24,624 bases of DNA from JBBCJT01 sp037190665 (GCA_037190665.1 JBBCJT010000246.1:1-24624); one strand, 5' to 3'; positions 17,819 to 24,624 are shown, numbered from the stretch's first letter. The notes: generated by a model from the sequence alone, not told the origin. Program-made: numbers and translations.

Positions 17819-19309
17819 ATGAACTTGTCGCGCCGGATCACCCCCCTCGCCGCCGACGATGTTTCCATCTCGCCCACGCAAGGGCGGTGGCTGGCGGCCG
17901 TGGCGGTCCTCGCCGCAGGGCTGGTGGCGCTGGGCGCGATCTTCTGGACGGAGGTCTCGGCTGCGGTACGGACGTGGGAGACGTCCGCCGCCTACAACCA
18001 TTGCTGGCTGATCGCCCCCATCGCCGCCTGGTTGTTCTGGATGCGCCGCGACCGCTTCGCCGCGCTGTCGCCCGTTCCCACCCCCGCCTTCGCGCTGCTG
18101 GCGCTGCCGGGCGCGCTCGTCTGGCTGGCGGCCGAACGGCTCGGCATCATGGAAGGCCGGCAGCTCGCGGTGTTCGGGCTGGCGCAGGTGCTGGTGCTGA
18201 CCATCTTCGGCTGGCGCTTCTGCCGCACCTTCGCCGCACCGCTCGCCTATCTGGTCTTCCTCGTGCCGTTCGGCGGCTTCCTCGTCGGACCGCTGCAGCA
18301 CATCACGGCGCGGCTGATCGATATCGGCCTCGATCTGGTCGGCATCACGCACTTCGTGGACGGGCTGACGATCGAGACGCCGACGGGCCTGTTCTACGTC
18401 GCCGAGGCTTGCGCCGGCCTGCGCTTCATCGTCGCCACGCTGGCGTTCGGCGCGCTCTATGCGCTGGTGATCTTCCGCAGCCCCTGGCGCCGGCTGATCG
18501 TGATGGCGCTGGCCGTGGTGGTGCCGATCATCGCCAACGGCATCCGCGCCGGCGGTATCATCGTGCTCGCCGAATATCTCGGCAACGCGCAGGCCGCCGC
18601 GGCCGACCACATCATCTACGGCTGGGGCTTCTTCTCCGTCGTGCTGCTGCTGCTGATCCTCGCCGGCCTGCCGTTCCGCGAGGACCGGATCGCGGCGGAT
18701 GCGAAGGACGAACCCCCCGCCCGCCCCGCCGGCGCTCCCCGGCCCGCCGCCGTCGCAGTGGCAGGCGTGCTGGGCGTGCTCGCCGCCGCCTCCGGCCCGG
18801 CCGCGGCGAGCGTGCTGGCCTCGCATGTACCGCCCCCCCTCGAGGAAGCGGTGCCGCTCGCGCCGCTTCCGGGATGCGAGATGCAGGGCGCGGAGATGCG
18901 CTGCGGCGAACTGCGGCTCTCGGCCTACATGCTGACCTTCTCGCCGCGCACCACCTGGACCGATGTCAGCGCGATGTACTGGCGGTTCCGCGGCGGTTCC
19001 GACGAGGCCATGAACTTCACGGTCCCCATGCGCGGGGGCGCGTGGGAGGGACGCCAGATCGATGGATCGTCGGTGCTGATCGCTGCCTGGCTCGATGGCA
19101 GGCCGGTCGGCCATGGCGTCACCACGCGGCTGCGTCAGGCGCTCAACAGCGTGGGCATGGGGTCGGGAACGCCCGTGCTGGTCGCCATTCGCGGAACGAC
19201 GCCGGAAACGGTGTCAGGATCCGCCAGCCGCGCCGCGCTGGTCGCCCTGATCGCGGCACAGGGCGAGGCGCTGGCGGCGAAGGCGGCCGAGCGGTCGAAG
19301 GAAAACTGA
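17819..19309 (+). CDS. xrtA: Exosortase A with C-terminal EpsI-like extension
   Basis: The product has 496 residues. The first roughly 285 form a polytopic membrane protein with about eight helices. The three catalytic residues of exosortases are present: Cys198 in AEACAGLRF, Arg243 in ANGIRAGG and His264 in ADHIIYGWGFF. Exosortase A (TIGR03109) cleaves the PEP-CTERM signal of exported proteins and is thought to hand them on to a surface glycan. After a Pro/Ala-rich linker (about 293-310) and one more hydrophobic helix (about 311-335), a periplasmic domain runs to the end, where EpsI (TIGR02914) is fused in long XrtA forms. Similarity to EpsI is weak by eye (VLIAAWLDGRPVGHG and surrounding residues). 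The start MNLSRR has no clear ribosome site. Its substrates are not in the window. Confidence 0.93.
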   Translation: MNLSRRITPLAADDVSISPTQGRWLAAVAVLAAGLVALGAIFWTEVSAAVRTWETSAAYNHCWLIAPIAAWLFWMRRDRFAALSPVPTPAFALLALPGALVWLAAERLGIMEGRQLAVFGLAQVLVLTIFGWRFCRTFAAPLAYLVFLVPFGGFLVGPLQHITARLIDIGLDLVGITHFVDGLTIETPTGLFYVAEACAGLRFIVATLAFGALYALVIFRSPWRRLIVMALAVVVPIIANGIRAGGIIVLAEYLGNAQAAAADHIIYGWGFFSVVLLLLILAGLPFREDRIAADAKDEPPARPAGAPRPAAVAVAGVLGVLAAASGPAAASVLASHVPPPLEEAVPLAPLPGCEMQGAEMRCGELRLSAYMLTFSPRTTWTDVSAMYWRFRGGSDEAMNFTVPMRGGAWEGRQIDGSSVLIAAWLDGRPVGHGVTTRLRQALNSVGMGSGTPVLVAIRGTTPETVSGSASRAALVALIAAQGEALAAKAAERSKEN

Positions 19310-19325
19310 GCCGCGCCTTCCGCCG

Positions 19326-20444
19326 TCAGGCCGGCGCGACCGTCTCGCCGGGTTCGATGAGCCGCGCGTAGGCCTGGAACATCGCTTCCTGATCGTAGTC
19401 CCGCTCCGCCTTCGCGCGATTGGCCGCGCCCACGGCGCGCCGTAGCGCGGGATCGGTCAGCAGCGGCCGAAGACACGCGGCGAGCGACCGCGCATCGCGG
19501 CCCTCCACGAAGCCGGCGTTCTCGGCGGCGACCATCGTGCGCACATCGCCCACGTCGGTCGACGCCACCGGAAGCCGGCTCGCCATCGCCTCGAGAACGG
19601 AGAACGGCATCTGTTCGGTGTCCGACGACAGCGCGAACACATCCATTGCGCGATAGAACGCCGCCGGATCGGGCTGATGGCCCGCAAAGAGGGTGCTGTC
19701 GGACAGGCCGAGTGCGCGCGCCTGCGCCTCCAGCCCCTCCTGTTCGGGCCCGTCGCCGACGATCAGCAGGCGCGCGGTGATCCCCTCGGCACGCAGCAGC
19801 GCAACAGCCTCCAGCAGCCGGCCGATATTCTTCTCTGCCCGCAGCTTGGCCACCGTGCCGATGACAGGCCCCTCCCCCGGCGGCCCCTGCACCGCATCGG
19901 CACCGCCCGTATCGAAGCGGCACAGGTCGAGCCCGGTGGGACTGTAGTGAAGCCGCCGCTCCGGCAGCCGCCACAGCTCGCGTGCTGCCTGCAGCAGCTT
20001 GCGCGATGGCAGGATCACCTCGCTGCGCCGGAGGATCAGCCGCCGTGCCAGCACGCGGCGCGGCTTCTGGCCGGCGGCCTCATCGGGCCCGAAGCCGTCC
20101 TCCATGTGGATATGGCGCACGCGCGGCGGCAGCAGGTTCGCCACCGCCCATTCGATGCTGCCCCAGTTGCTGGTGATGAGGACATCCGGCGCGAGGCGGC
20201 GCAGCGCACCGCGCAGCCGCAGCAGCGCCATCGGCCCCTCGCCCTTGCCGATCGGCGATGGCTCGCACCGGATCGGCACATCCGGGGCGATGCGTTCCAT
20301 CGCGTCGTGACGGCCGTCCATGGCTATGACGACATGCTGCCAGCGCGAGCCGAAGCGGTTGGCAAGCGCGGCGAAGCGGACTTGCGCCCCGCCGGTGGCA
20401 AAGGTGGGGAAGACGCTCAGGACGCGGAAGGCTGGCGGTCCCAT
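19326..20444 (-). CDS. Glycosyltransferase family 4 protein
   Basis: ATG 20444 gives 372 residues; an adjacent in-frame GTG at 20447 is equally possible. No ribosome site is visible, and a 7-base-pair hairpin lies four bases upstream of the ATG. The N-terminal GT-B domain begins FRVLSVFPTFATGGAQ, with the glycine pair of acceptor-side loops. The C-terminal domain has GTVAKLRAEKN, LLIVGDGPEQ and the donor-binding ExxxxxxxE motif (Glu277 and Glu285) in TEQMPFSVLEAM. Retaining enzymes of this kind use nucleotide sugars in the cytoplasm. The gene converges on xrtA with 16 bases between stops, so it has its own promoter, probably in 20467-20749. The sugar is unknown. It probably contributes a residue to the same polysaccharide. 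Confidence 0.9.
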   Translation of the reverse strand: MGPPAFRVLSVFPTFATGGAQVRFAALANRFGSRWQHVVIAMDGRHDAMERIAPDVPIRCEPSPIGKGEGPMALLRLRGALRRLAPDVLITSNWGSIEWAVANLLPPRVRHIHMEDGFGPDEAAGQKPRRVLARRLILRRSEVILPSRKLLQAARELWRLPERRLHYSPTGLDLCRFDTGGADAVQGPPGEGPVIGTVAKLRAEKNIGRLLEAVALLRAEGITARLLIVGDGPEQEGLEAQARALGLSDSTLFAGHQPDPAAFYRAMDVFALSSDTEQMPFSVLEAMASRLPVASTDVGDVRTMVAAENAGFVEGRDARSLAACLRPLLTDPALRRAVGAANRAKAERDYDQEAMFQAYARLIEPGETVAPA

Positions 20445-20749
20445 CACGCACGACCGCAGGGTCGTGGGTCAGGCATGATATACCTGTCGAACTTCCGCGC
20501 ACGATGAAGGAGTGCCATCAGAGTGAGCAGCGAACGTTGAAGCCGCTTGTAAAGCCGCCCCTCGCATACATTGAGCACCCCGGCTTTCCACACCGCCTGT
20601 ACGCTGCCGACCAGGCAGATGCGTCGCAAACCCGTCCTCCGTTCCGGCTCACCCGGACCGAGACCAGCGAGTGTGCCTGGCGGGCGCGAGCGCAGCTTCC
20701 TACGCGATGTGCGAACCCCGCGCCAACCGCGCGAGCGCATCCGCAGAGG
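20445..20749. other. Divergent intergenic region between glycosyltransferase and beta-helix genes
   Basis: This 305-base region must promote both the leftward glycosyltransferase and the rightward beta-helix gene. The only clear structure is the 7-base inverted repeat next to the glycosyltransferase start. I found no -35/-10 pair good enough to annotate. An open frame from 20504 reads through it into the beta-helix gene, but the extra 82 residues lack coding character and hide the signal peptide, so I treat them as untranslated. Confidence 0.5.
20449..20466 (-). repeat. Inverted repeat at the 5' end of the GT4 gene
   Basis: CACGACC (20449-20455) and GGTCGTG (20460-20466) pair perfectly around a 4-base loop, four bases upstream of ATG 20444. 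It occupies the position where a ribosome site would lie, so a leader hairpin that limits translation is possible. It may also be an operator. Function is inferred. Confidence 0.45.
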
Positions 20750-21679
20750 ATGATACGATCCGTGCGCGTCGCGATCCTGGCGGCAGGTCTGGGCTGCCTC
20801 GCGCCGCCGGCGCTGTCGGCCACGCTCATGGTCGGCCCCGGGCAGCGCCATGCCACCCCGAGTGCCGCCGCCGCCGCGGCACGACCCGGCGACCGCATCG
20901 TGATCGCCCCCGGCCGCTACCGGGACTGCGCGATCTGGCGCACCGCGGACATCACGATCGAGGCCGGCCCGGGCGCCCCGGTCGAGATCGAGGGACCGGT
21001 CTGCGGTGGCAAGGCGCTGTTCGTCACCGCCGCCCCCCGCATCACCATCATCGGCCTGACCTTCCGCGGCGCGGTCGCCCCGCCCGGCAACGGCGCCGGC
21101 ATCCGTGCGGAGGGCGGCGATCTCACGATCCGCCGCTCCCGCTTCATCGACAACCAGAACGGCATCCTCGCGGCCAGCCTTCCGTCCGCCACGCTCCGCA
21201 TCGAGGAGAGCGAGTTCATCGGCAACGGCGCATTGGTGGGCGAGTGCGCACACGGCATCTATGCGAACCGCCTCGCACTGGTCTCCATCCGCAACAGCCG
21301 CTTCGCGGAGACGCGCGTCTGCCACCACATCAAGTCACGCGCCCTGCGGACGGAGATCGTCGGCACGTCGATCCTCGACGGTGAGGCCACCAATTCCAGC
21401 TATCTGGTCGACATCCCCAACGGCGGCGATCTGCTGCTGGCCGGGAACACGATGCGGAAGGGGCCACTCGCCGGCAACGTCGCCACGGCGGTGGCGATCG
21501 GCGCGGAAGGCGTGACCAATCCGACGAACCGGCTGGAGATCCGGGACAACCGCTTCGCCAATCTCCAGCCGCGCTCCACCACCTTCGTCCGCAACCGGAC
21601 CGAGACCCCTGCGGTGCTGGAGCGCAACGTGCTGGAAGGCCAGGTCACGCCGCTGGCCGGGCCCGGCAGCGTGCGATGA
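20750..21679 (+). CDS. Secreted right-handed parallel beta-helix protein
   Basis: ATG 20750 gives 309 residues with a Sec signal peptide (MIRSVRVAILAAGLGCLA core, likely cleavage after ALSA). AGAGG abuts the ATG, an unusually tight spacing; GTG 20762 would be better spaced but leaves a short basic region. The mature part repeats short strand-turn units such as GDRIVIAPGRYRDCAIWRTA, DLTIRRSRFIDNQNGI, TLRIEESEFIGNG and LEIRDNRFANLQ, typical of pectate-lyase-like beta-helices. Cysteines in CAIW, VCGG, GECAHG and RVCHH may pair in the periplasm. The fold is used by polysaccharide lyases, epimerases and surface adhesins; no catalytic set could be assigned. Its place between glycosyltransferases suggests work on the exported glycan, which is inference. 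Confidence 0.8.
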   Translation: MIRSVRVAILAAGLGCLAPPALSATLMVGPGQRHATPSAAAAAARPGDRIVIAPGRYRDCAIWRTADITIEAGPGAPVEIEGPVCGGKALFVTAAPRITIIGLTFRGAVAPPGNGAGIRAEGGDLTIRRSRFIDNQNGILAASLPSATLRIEESEFIGNGALVGECAHGIYANRLALVSIRNSRFAETRVCHHIKSRALRTEIVGTSILDGEATNSSYLVDIPNGGDLLLAGNTMRKGPLAGNVATAVAIGAEGVTNPTNRLEIRDNRFANLQPRSTTFVRNRTETPAVLERNVLEGQVTPLAGPGSVR

Positions 21680-21686
21680 CCGGGCC
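21660..21686. terminator. Possible bidirectional terminator hairpin
   Basis: GGCCCGG (21660-21666) and CCGGGCC (21680-21686) form a 7-bp all-GC stem with a 13-base loop that includes the beta-helix stop codon. It lies between two convergent genes with only 15 bases between stops. No T-run follows on either strand, so intrinsic termination would be weak. Confidence 0.25.
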
Positions 21687-21694
21687 GACGCGCC

Positions 21695-22846
21695 TTACTG
21701 CGAGCGCGCCGCCAGCATCTGGGCCAGGGCGACGACGCGGCGGGCATTGCCGGCCCAGGTGAGATCGCGCGCCAGCACATCCGCTCGCGCCGCGTGCCCC
21801 AGGCGTTCACGCAGTGCCGCATCCGCGACAAGCCGCGCCACCGCATCCCACATGGCGCCGGGACGGGACGGGTCGAACAGCAGCGCCGTCTCCCCGTCGC
21901 GCAGCACCTCGCGCAGATTGGGCTGGTCGGGCGCGACGATGGCGCGCCCGGCGGCCATGTACTCGAACACCTTCAGCGGCGAGGCGTAGGGCACGGAGGC
22001 CGGCTGGAGCGCGATATCGAAACCCGCGACATGGGCGGGAATGGACTCGCGTGTCGCGAGGCCGGTGAAGGTCACCTGCTCCGCGATGCCGAGTTCGCCC
22101 GCGAGGCGTTCCAGCCCGGGCCGCGCCGGCCCCTCGCCCACCACCTTCAGATGCAGCCGTGGGCCGCTGCGCGCCGCGGCGATGGCGCGCACCACCGCAT
22201 CCAGCCCGTGCCAGTCCCGCACGAAGCCGACGAAGCCGAGCTGCAGCGTCTCCGCATCCGGCCCCGCCTGCCGTTCGGCGAGTTCGGCGGGAAACTCGGC
22301 GAGGTCGATGCCATTGGGCACGACCACGATCCGCTCCTCCGGCACGCCGGCCTGACGCACATGACCAGCGAGCACGTCCGTCACCGGCAGGACGCGGTCG
22401 GCACGACGCCAGACATAGTTCTCGGCCCAGCGCGCGAGGCGGCGCAGGCGCAGATTGCCGAAGCGGGCGCGTTCCTCAGCAAGCGGCGCGTTCACCTCCA
22501 GCAGCAGCGGCAGACGACGGCGGCGGGCGACCAACGCGCCGGCGAGGTAGAACAGGTTGTAGCGCTCGTAGATGACGTCCGGCCCGAACTCGCGCGCGGC
22601 ACGCGCAAGACGCAGCGTCGAGGGCAGGCTGTAGGCCAGTTCCAGAAGCTCGACCGCCGCCCCCGGCAGCAGGCGGCGGATCGTGGCGACCAGCCGGCTC
22701 TCGCCGCCAAGGCTCGTATTGGCATAGGCGGAGGGGCCCACCACGCGCACCTCGTGGCCCTGCGCCCGCAGGGCGGCGACGAGCGATTCCAGATGCACGC
22801 CCTGCCCGTCATGGGACTGGATGCGGTGGCTGTAGAGGATCTTCAT
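21695..22846 (-). CDS. Glycosyltransferase family 4 protein
   Basis: ATG 22846 overlaps the stop of the upstream GNAT-like gene (ATGA) and gives 383 residues starting MKILYSHRIQSHDGQGVHLE. The N-terminal GT-B domain shows the acceptor loop DGQGVH and FGPDVIYERYNLFYLAGA. The C-terminal domain has RIVVVPNGIDLAEFP, LGFVGFVRDWHGLD, LKVVGEGPARPGLE and the donor loop ASPLKVFEYMAAGRAIVAPD. The first Glu of the ExxxxxxxE motif is replaced by Tyr, which is common in the SPLK-FEYMA subgroup. The enzyme should act in the cytoplasm on the lipid-linked glycan. Translational coupling to the FemAB/GNAT-like gene suggests that one adds a sugar and the other modifies it or a neighbour. Specificity unknown. 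Confidence 0.9.
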   Translation of the reverse strand: MKILYSHRIQSHDGQGVHLESLVAALRAQGHEVRVVGPSAYANTSLGGESRLVATIRRLLPGAAVELLELAYSLPSTLRLARAAREFGPDVIYERYNLFYLAGALVARRRRLPLLLEVNAPLAEERARFGNLRLRRLARWAENYVWRRADRVLPVTDVLAGHVRQAGVPEERIVVVPNGIDLAEFPAELAERQAGPDAETLQLGFVGFVRDWHGLDAVVRAIAAARSGPRLHLKVVGEGPARPGLERLAGELGIAEQVTFTGLATRESIPAHVAGFDIALQPASVPYASPLKVFEYMAAGRAIVAPDQPNLREVLRDGETALLFDPSRPGAMWDAVARLVADAALRERLGHAARADVLARDLTWAGNARRVVALAQMLAARSQ

Positions 22847-23937
22847 CCGCGGCTGCGAAGCCTGCGGACCCATCCACCGATCGCCTGGCGGCCGATCGCG
22901 GCGAGGCCGGCGGGGTGAAGCGGATCGGCAAGCACGAGGCCGATGCGCTGCCGGCGCTGGCGGACCCAGTGCTGCTTGTAGGCGTCATCGCCCCGCCCGA
23001 AATCGAGAAGCCTCACCCCGTCTCTCTCCAGAAGTTCGCGGATCATCATGGCAGTCAGCACCGTGCCGGGCGAGGCGGCGCGCGCCTGCTCCACGTAGGA
23101 GAGCTTGAGCACGGTCGCACGCCGCGGCGCCCCGGGGCCGCCGGGGCGGTCCAGCATCCAGTACTGCGCCGCGATCGGGGTCCGCTCCTCCTTCGTGCGC
23201 AGTACGCCGATGCGCGCGACATCGGCGGCAGCGGCGGCGCGCAGCAGTTCGGCATCGAAGCGGGGAAACGGCTCTTCCGGCTTCCAGCTCCGGGCACGGA
23301 CCTCCTCATAGGCGGAGATCGCCTCGTCCAGAGCTGGGCCGGGAGCGGAGACGAAGTCGAAAACATGCGTCCTGGCGGCCCGCGGCAGCTTGCGCAGCAC
23401 CGTGTTCCGGAGGGCCGGATCGCGGGTCGTGAGGTAGTCCTGCCACGAGATGCCGTCCGGCAGCGTCTCGTTCCAGTTGCCGACATGGTCGAATGGCAGG
23501 ATGCGCAGGCCGGCCGCGCGCAATCCCCGGAGGAACGGCTCCAGCTCGATCGAGTCCGGGGCAAGGAGTTCCAGCGTCACTGGCCGGCGGAAGCGCAGGC
23601 GGCGGCCGAGAGACCGCGCGGCCTCCATCCTTGCGTCCGGCCCGAGACGGGGCAGATAGAGCGGCCGCCAGGCGAGGCTGTAGGGACCGGTGAGGCTGCA
23701 AAGCGCGCCGCCGCGTTCCATCATCGGCAATACCGCCGCCGGCTCGTCCCGTTCGCCGCTCGACAGAAGCAACGGCCGCGCATCGGCGGGCATCGCATGG
23801 GCCAGGAGCGTGTCGTACCAGAGCCGGCTCGCGAAGAGATCGCCGGTGGCGGGCTGGTCGAGATGGCGGTCCATCCAGTCCGGCAGCCGGGACTCCGGCA
23901 GCAGGGGCATCCAACCGGTCGAAGATGATATCGCCAT
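22843..23937 (-). CDS. FemAB/GNAT-like acyltransferase (BioF2-type acetyltransferase domain)
   Basis: ATG 23937 gives 364 residues; the ribosome site is poor and an internal ATG at 23910 is possible. The protein has two GNAT-like halves. The second carries AAQYWMLDRP, VLKLSYVEQARAASPGTVLT and RLLDFGRGDDAYKQHWV, the signature of the PF13480 (CelD/BioF2) branch of FemAB-like acyltransferases. Such proteins occur in EPS and cellulose clusters and are believed to acylate glycans or their precursors; no activity is proven here. No signal peptide is visible, so it is cytoplasmic. It differs from the XrtA-specific FemAB at 15475-16518 in length and motifs. Its stop overlaps the start of the downstream glycosyltransferase, making a two-gene operon. 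Confidence 0.85.
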   Translation of the reverse strand: MAISSSTGWMPLLPESRLPDWMDRHLDQPATGDLFASRLWYDTLLAHAMPADARPLLLSSGERDEPAAVLPMMERGGALCSLTGPYSLAWRPLYLPRLGPDARMEAARSLGRRLRFRRPVTLELLAPDSIELEPFLRGLRAAGLRILPFDHVGNWNETLPDGISWQDYLTTRDPALRNTVLRKLPRAARTHVFDFVSAPGPALDEAISAYEEVRARSWKPEEPFPRFDAELLRAAAAADVARIGVLRTKEERTPIAAQYWMLDRPGGPGAPRRATVLKLSYVEQARAASPGTVLTAMMIRELLERDGVRLLDFGRGDDAYKQHWVRQRRQRIGLVLADPLHPAGLAAIGRQAIGGWVRRLRSRG

Positions 23938-24133
23938 CAGTGCTGCAATGACCTTGGAAAGCGTGATCTCCGACAGAGGATAGCGGGCGGCGGGCAGATG
24001 TCCTGCCGCCGTGTCCTCCCCTCCCGGTGACCCGGCGCGAGTGTCACACCGGTTTCATCAACCGCACCGCTACCAGCGTTGCGCGAGCGCATGAAATATT
24101 TCTCAACCTTGACTACCTCCACCTTCGCCGCAA

Positions 24134-24151
24134 TCTTCGCCCGCGCGAAGA
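24134..24151. repeat. Perfect 7-bp inverted repeat
   Basis: TCTTCGC (24134-24140) and GCGAAGA (24145-24151) are perfect inverted copies with a 4-base spacer. No T-run follows. In this divergent promoter region it is more likely an operator or leader hairpin than a terminator. Confidence 0.5.
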
Positions 24152-24245
24152 GTCCCCCCTTCGCGAAATGTGCCGCTCAGAAGTGAAGCGAGTGTCGCAC
24201 ATTTTCGTTCGTGCATGCTGTCTCACGTGGGTCAAAATCGGAAAC

Positions 24246-24268
24246 ATAGTCTCTTGGTAAGAGACTAT
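24246..24268. repeat. Perfect 10-bp inverted repeat upstream of the last gene
   Basis: ATAGTCTCTT (24246-24255) and AAGAGACTAT (24259-24268) pair perfectly around a GGT loop. It is the strongest dyad in the window. It lies about 110 bases before ATG 24381. With no T-run on the rightward side, an operator or a structured leader is more likely than a terminator. Confidence 0.6.
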
Positions 24269-24380
24269 TAGGATTGACTGCTCAATTCTGAGACTTGGAG
24301 CGATTGCCCACATCGCCCCGCAAACACCGTCCGGCATCACGGCGTCGGGCTTACAGGTTACCGCTGGAGAAAATAATCGA

Positions 24381-24624
24381 ATGGTCGCAACGGTCTCGGC
24401 AGGCCCCAACACCATCGTCGGCTTCAACATTCAGAACGCAGGCGCCGCCACGCTCGACAGCGGTATCGCCACACTCGCGCAGACATTCAAACAGGGTGAC
24501 CTGCCGTCCAACCAACCCCTGACCGCGGTCATCAACGGGCAGACCGTCGCCGTCCAGATGGACGTGAAGACCCGGTATGAGGACGGGTCGGTCAAGATGG
24601 CGGTCCTGTCGGTGGAACGGCCGG
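24381..24624 (+). CDS. Unknown protein, N-terminal part (cut by window end)
   Basis: ATG 24381 with a GGAG eleven bases upstream begins an open frame that runs out of the window (81 residues visible). The frame is also open upstream to 24261, and the upstream residues ending ASGLQVTAGENNR look plausibly coding, so a non-ATG start cannot be excluded. There is no signal peptide at the ATG. The segment TLAQTFKQGDLPSNQPLTAV followed by VQMDVKTRYEDGSVKMAVL resembles a beta-rich module (FxxGxLP...QxDxKxxxxDGSV) that I recall at the N-termini of large alphaproteobacterial surface or prophage proteins and of rhamnogalacturonan-lyase-like proteins. That resemblance is tentative. A secreted or surface beta-protein linked to the EPS locus is possible, but no function is assigned. 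Confidence 0.6.
   Translation, partial: MVATVSAGPNTIVGFNIQNAGAATLDSGIATLAQTFKQGDLPSNQPLTAVINGQTVAVQMDVKTRYEDGSVKMAVLSVERP

Larger units (their letters stand above)
23938..24380. other. Dyad-rich divergent regulatory region
   Basis: This 443-base intergenic region separates the GNAT-like gene (leftward) from the last gene (rightward). It contains a GC hairpin with one bulge (23988-24011) and perfect inverted repeats at 24134-24151 and 24246-24268. A split repeat AAATGTGC/GCACATTT lies at 24166-24173 and 24197-24204. Three TGTCNCAC motifs start at 24042, 24193 and 24219. A TTGACT hexamer at 24109-24114 could be a -35, but the -10 at 24132-24137 (AATCTT) is poor. The frame of the last gene is open back to 24261. 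No RNA gene was recognised. Confidence 0.6.

Noticed and set aside
19312..19338. CGCGCC/GGCGCG dyad between xrtA and the convergent glycosyltransferase as a terminator
   Set aside because: Six-base stem with a 15-base loop, no T-run, and one arm lies in coding sequence; expected by chance at this GC content.
20504..20749. 82-residue N-terminal extension of the beta-helix protein
   Set aside because: No coding character, and it would bury a clear signal peptide that begins at ATG 20750.
24027..24260. 77-residue plus-strand frame in the intergenic region before the last gene
   Set aside because: GTG start without ribosome site, no recognisable motif, and it covers several inverted repeats.

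Overview
The window is very GC-rich (about 70 percent by eye) and densely coded. It holds most of an exosortase-A (XrtA)/PEP-CTERM exopolysaccharide locus. The family set, the tight operons, the non-lipoprotein PrsT and the long exosortase A with an extra C-terminal domain suggest an alphaproteobacterium, most likely a sphingomonad. The taxonomic part is inference; no rRNA or other marker is present.

Bases 1-8122 form a leftward operon. Read from its 5' end it encodes a membrane sugar transferase that should start lipid-linked glycan synthesis, the PrsK histidine kinase, the PrsR sigma-54 activator, the TPR protein PrsT, and the N-terminus of an exosortase-A-associated O-glycosylation ligase cut by the window edge. 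A good sigma-70-like promoter (8227-8256) faces this operon from the 480-base divergent intergenic region.

Bases 8603-19309 form the rightward operon: outer-membrane export lipoprotein, chain-length determinant, tyrosine autokinase-like ATPase, outer-membrane beta-barrel, ExeA-like AAA ATPase, polysaccharide deacetylase, FemAB-like protein, TIGR03087-type glycosyltransferase and exosortase A. Several junctions are 4-base overlaps or gaps of 1-3 bases. Together the two operons should initiate, extend, modify and export a surface polysaccharide. They should also sort PEP-CTERM proteins at the inner membrane under PrsK/PrsR control. The acyl-CoA ligase, PLP-dependent decarboxylase and asparagine synthetase genes often found in XrtA loci are not in the window.

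Bases 19326-23937 are an accessory glycan module on alternating strands: two GT4 glycosyltransferases, a secreted beta-helix protein and a second FemAB/GNAT-like protein that is translationally coupled to one glycosyltransferase.

Bases 23938-24380 are a relatively AT-rich intergenic region with several inverted repeats and a repeated TGTCNCAC motif. It precedes a rightward gene of unknown function that is cut by the window end. No tRNA, rRNA, IS element, CRISPR array or obvious pseudogene was seen.
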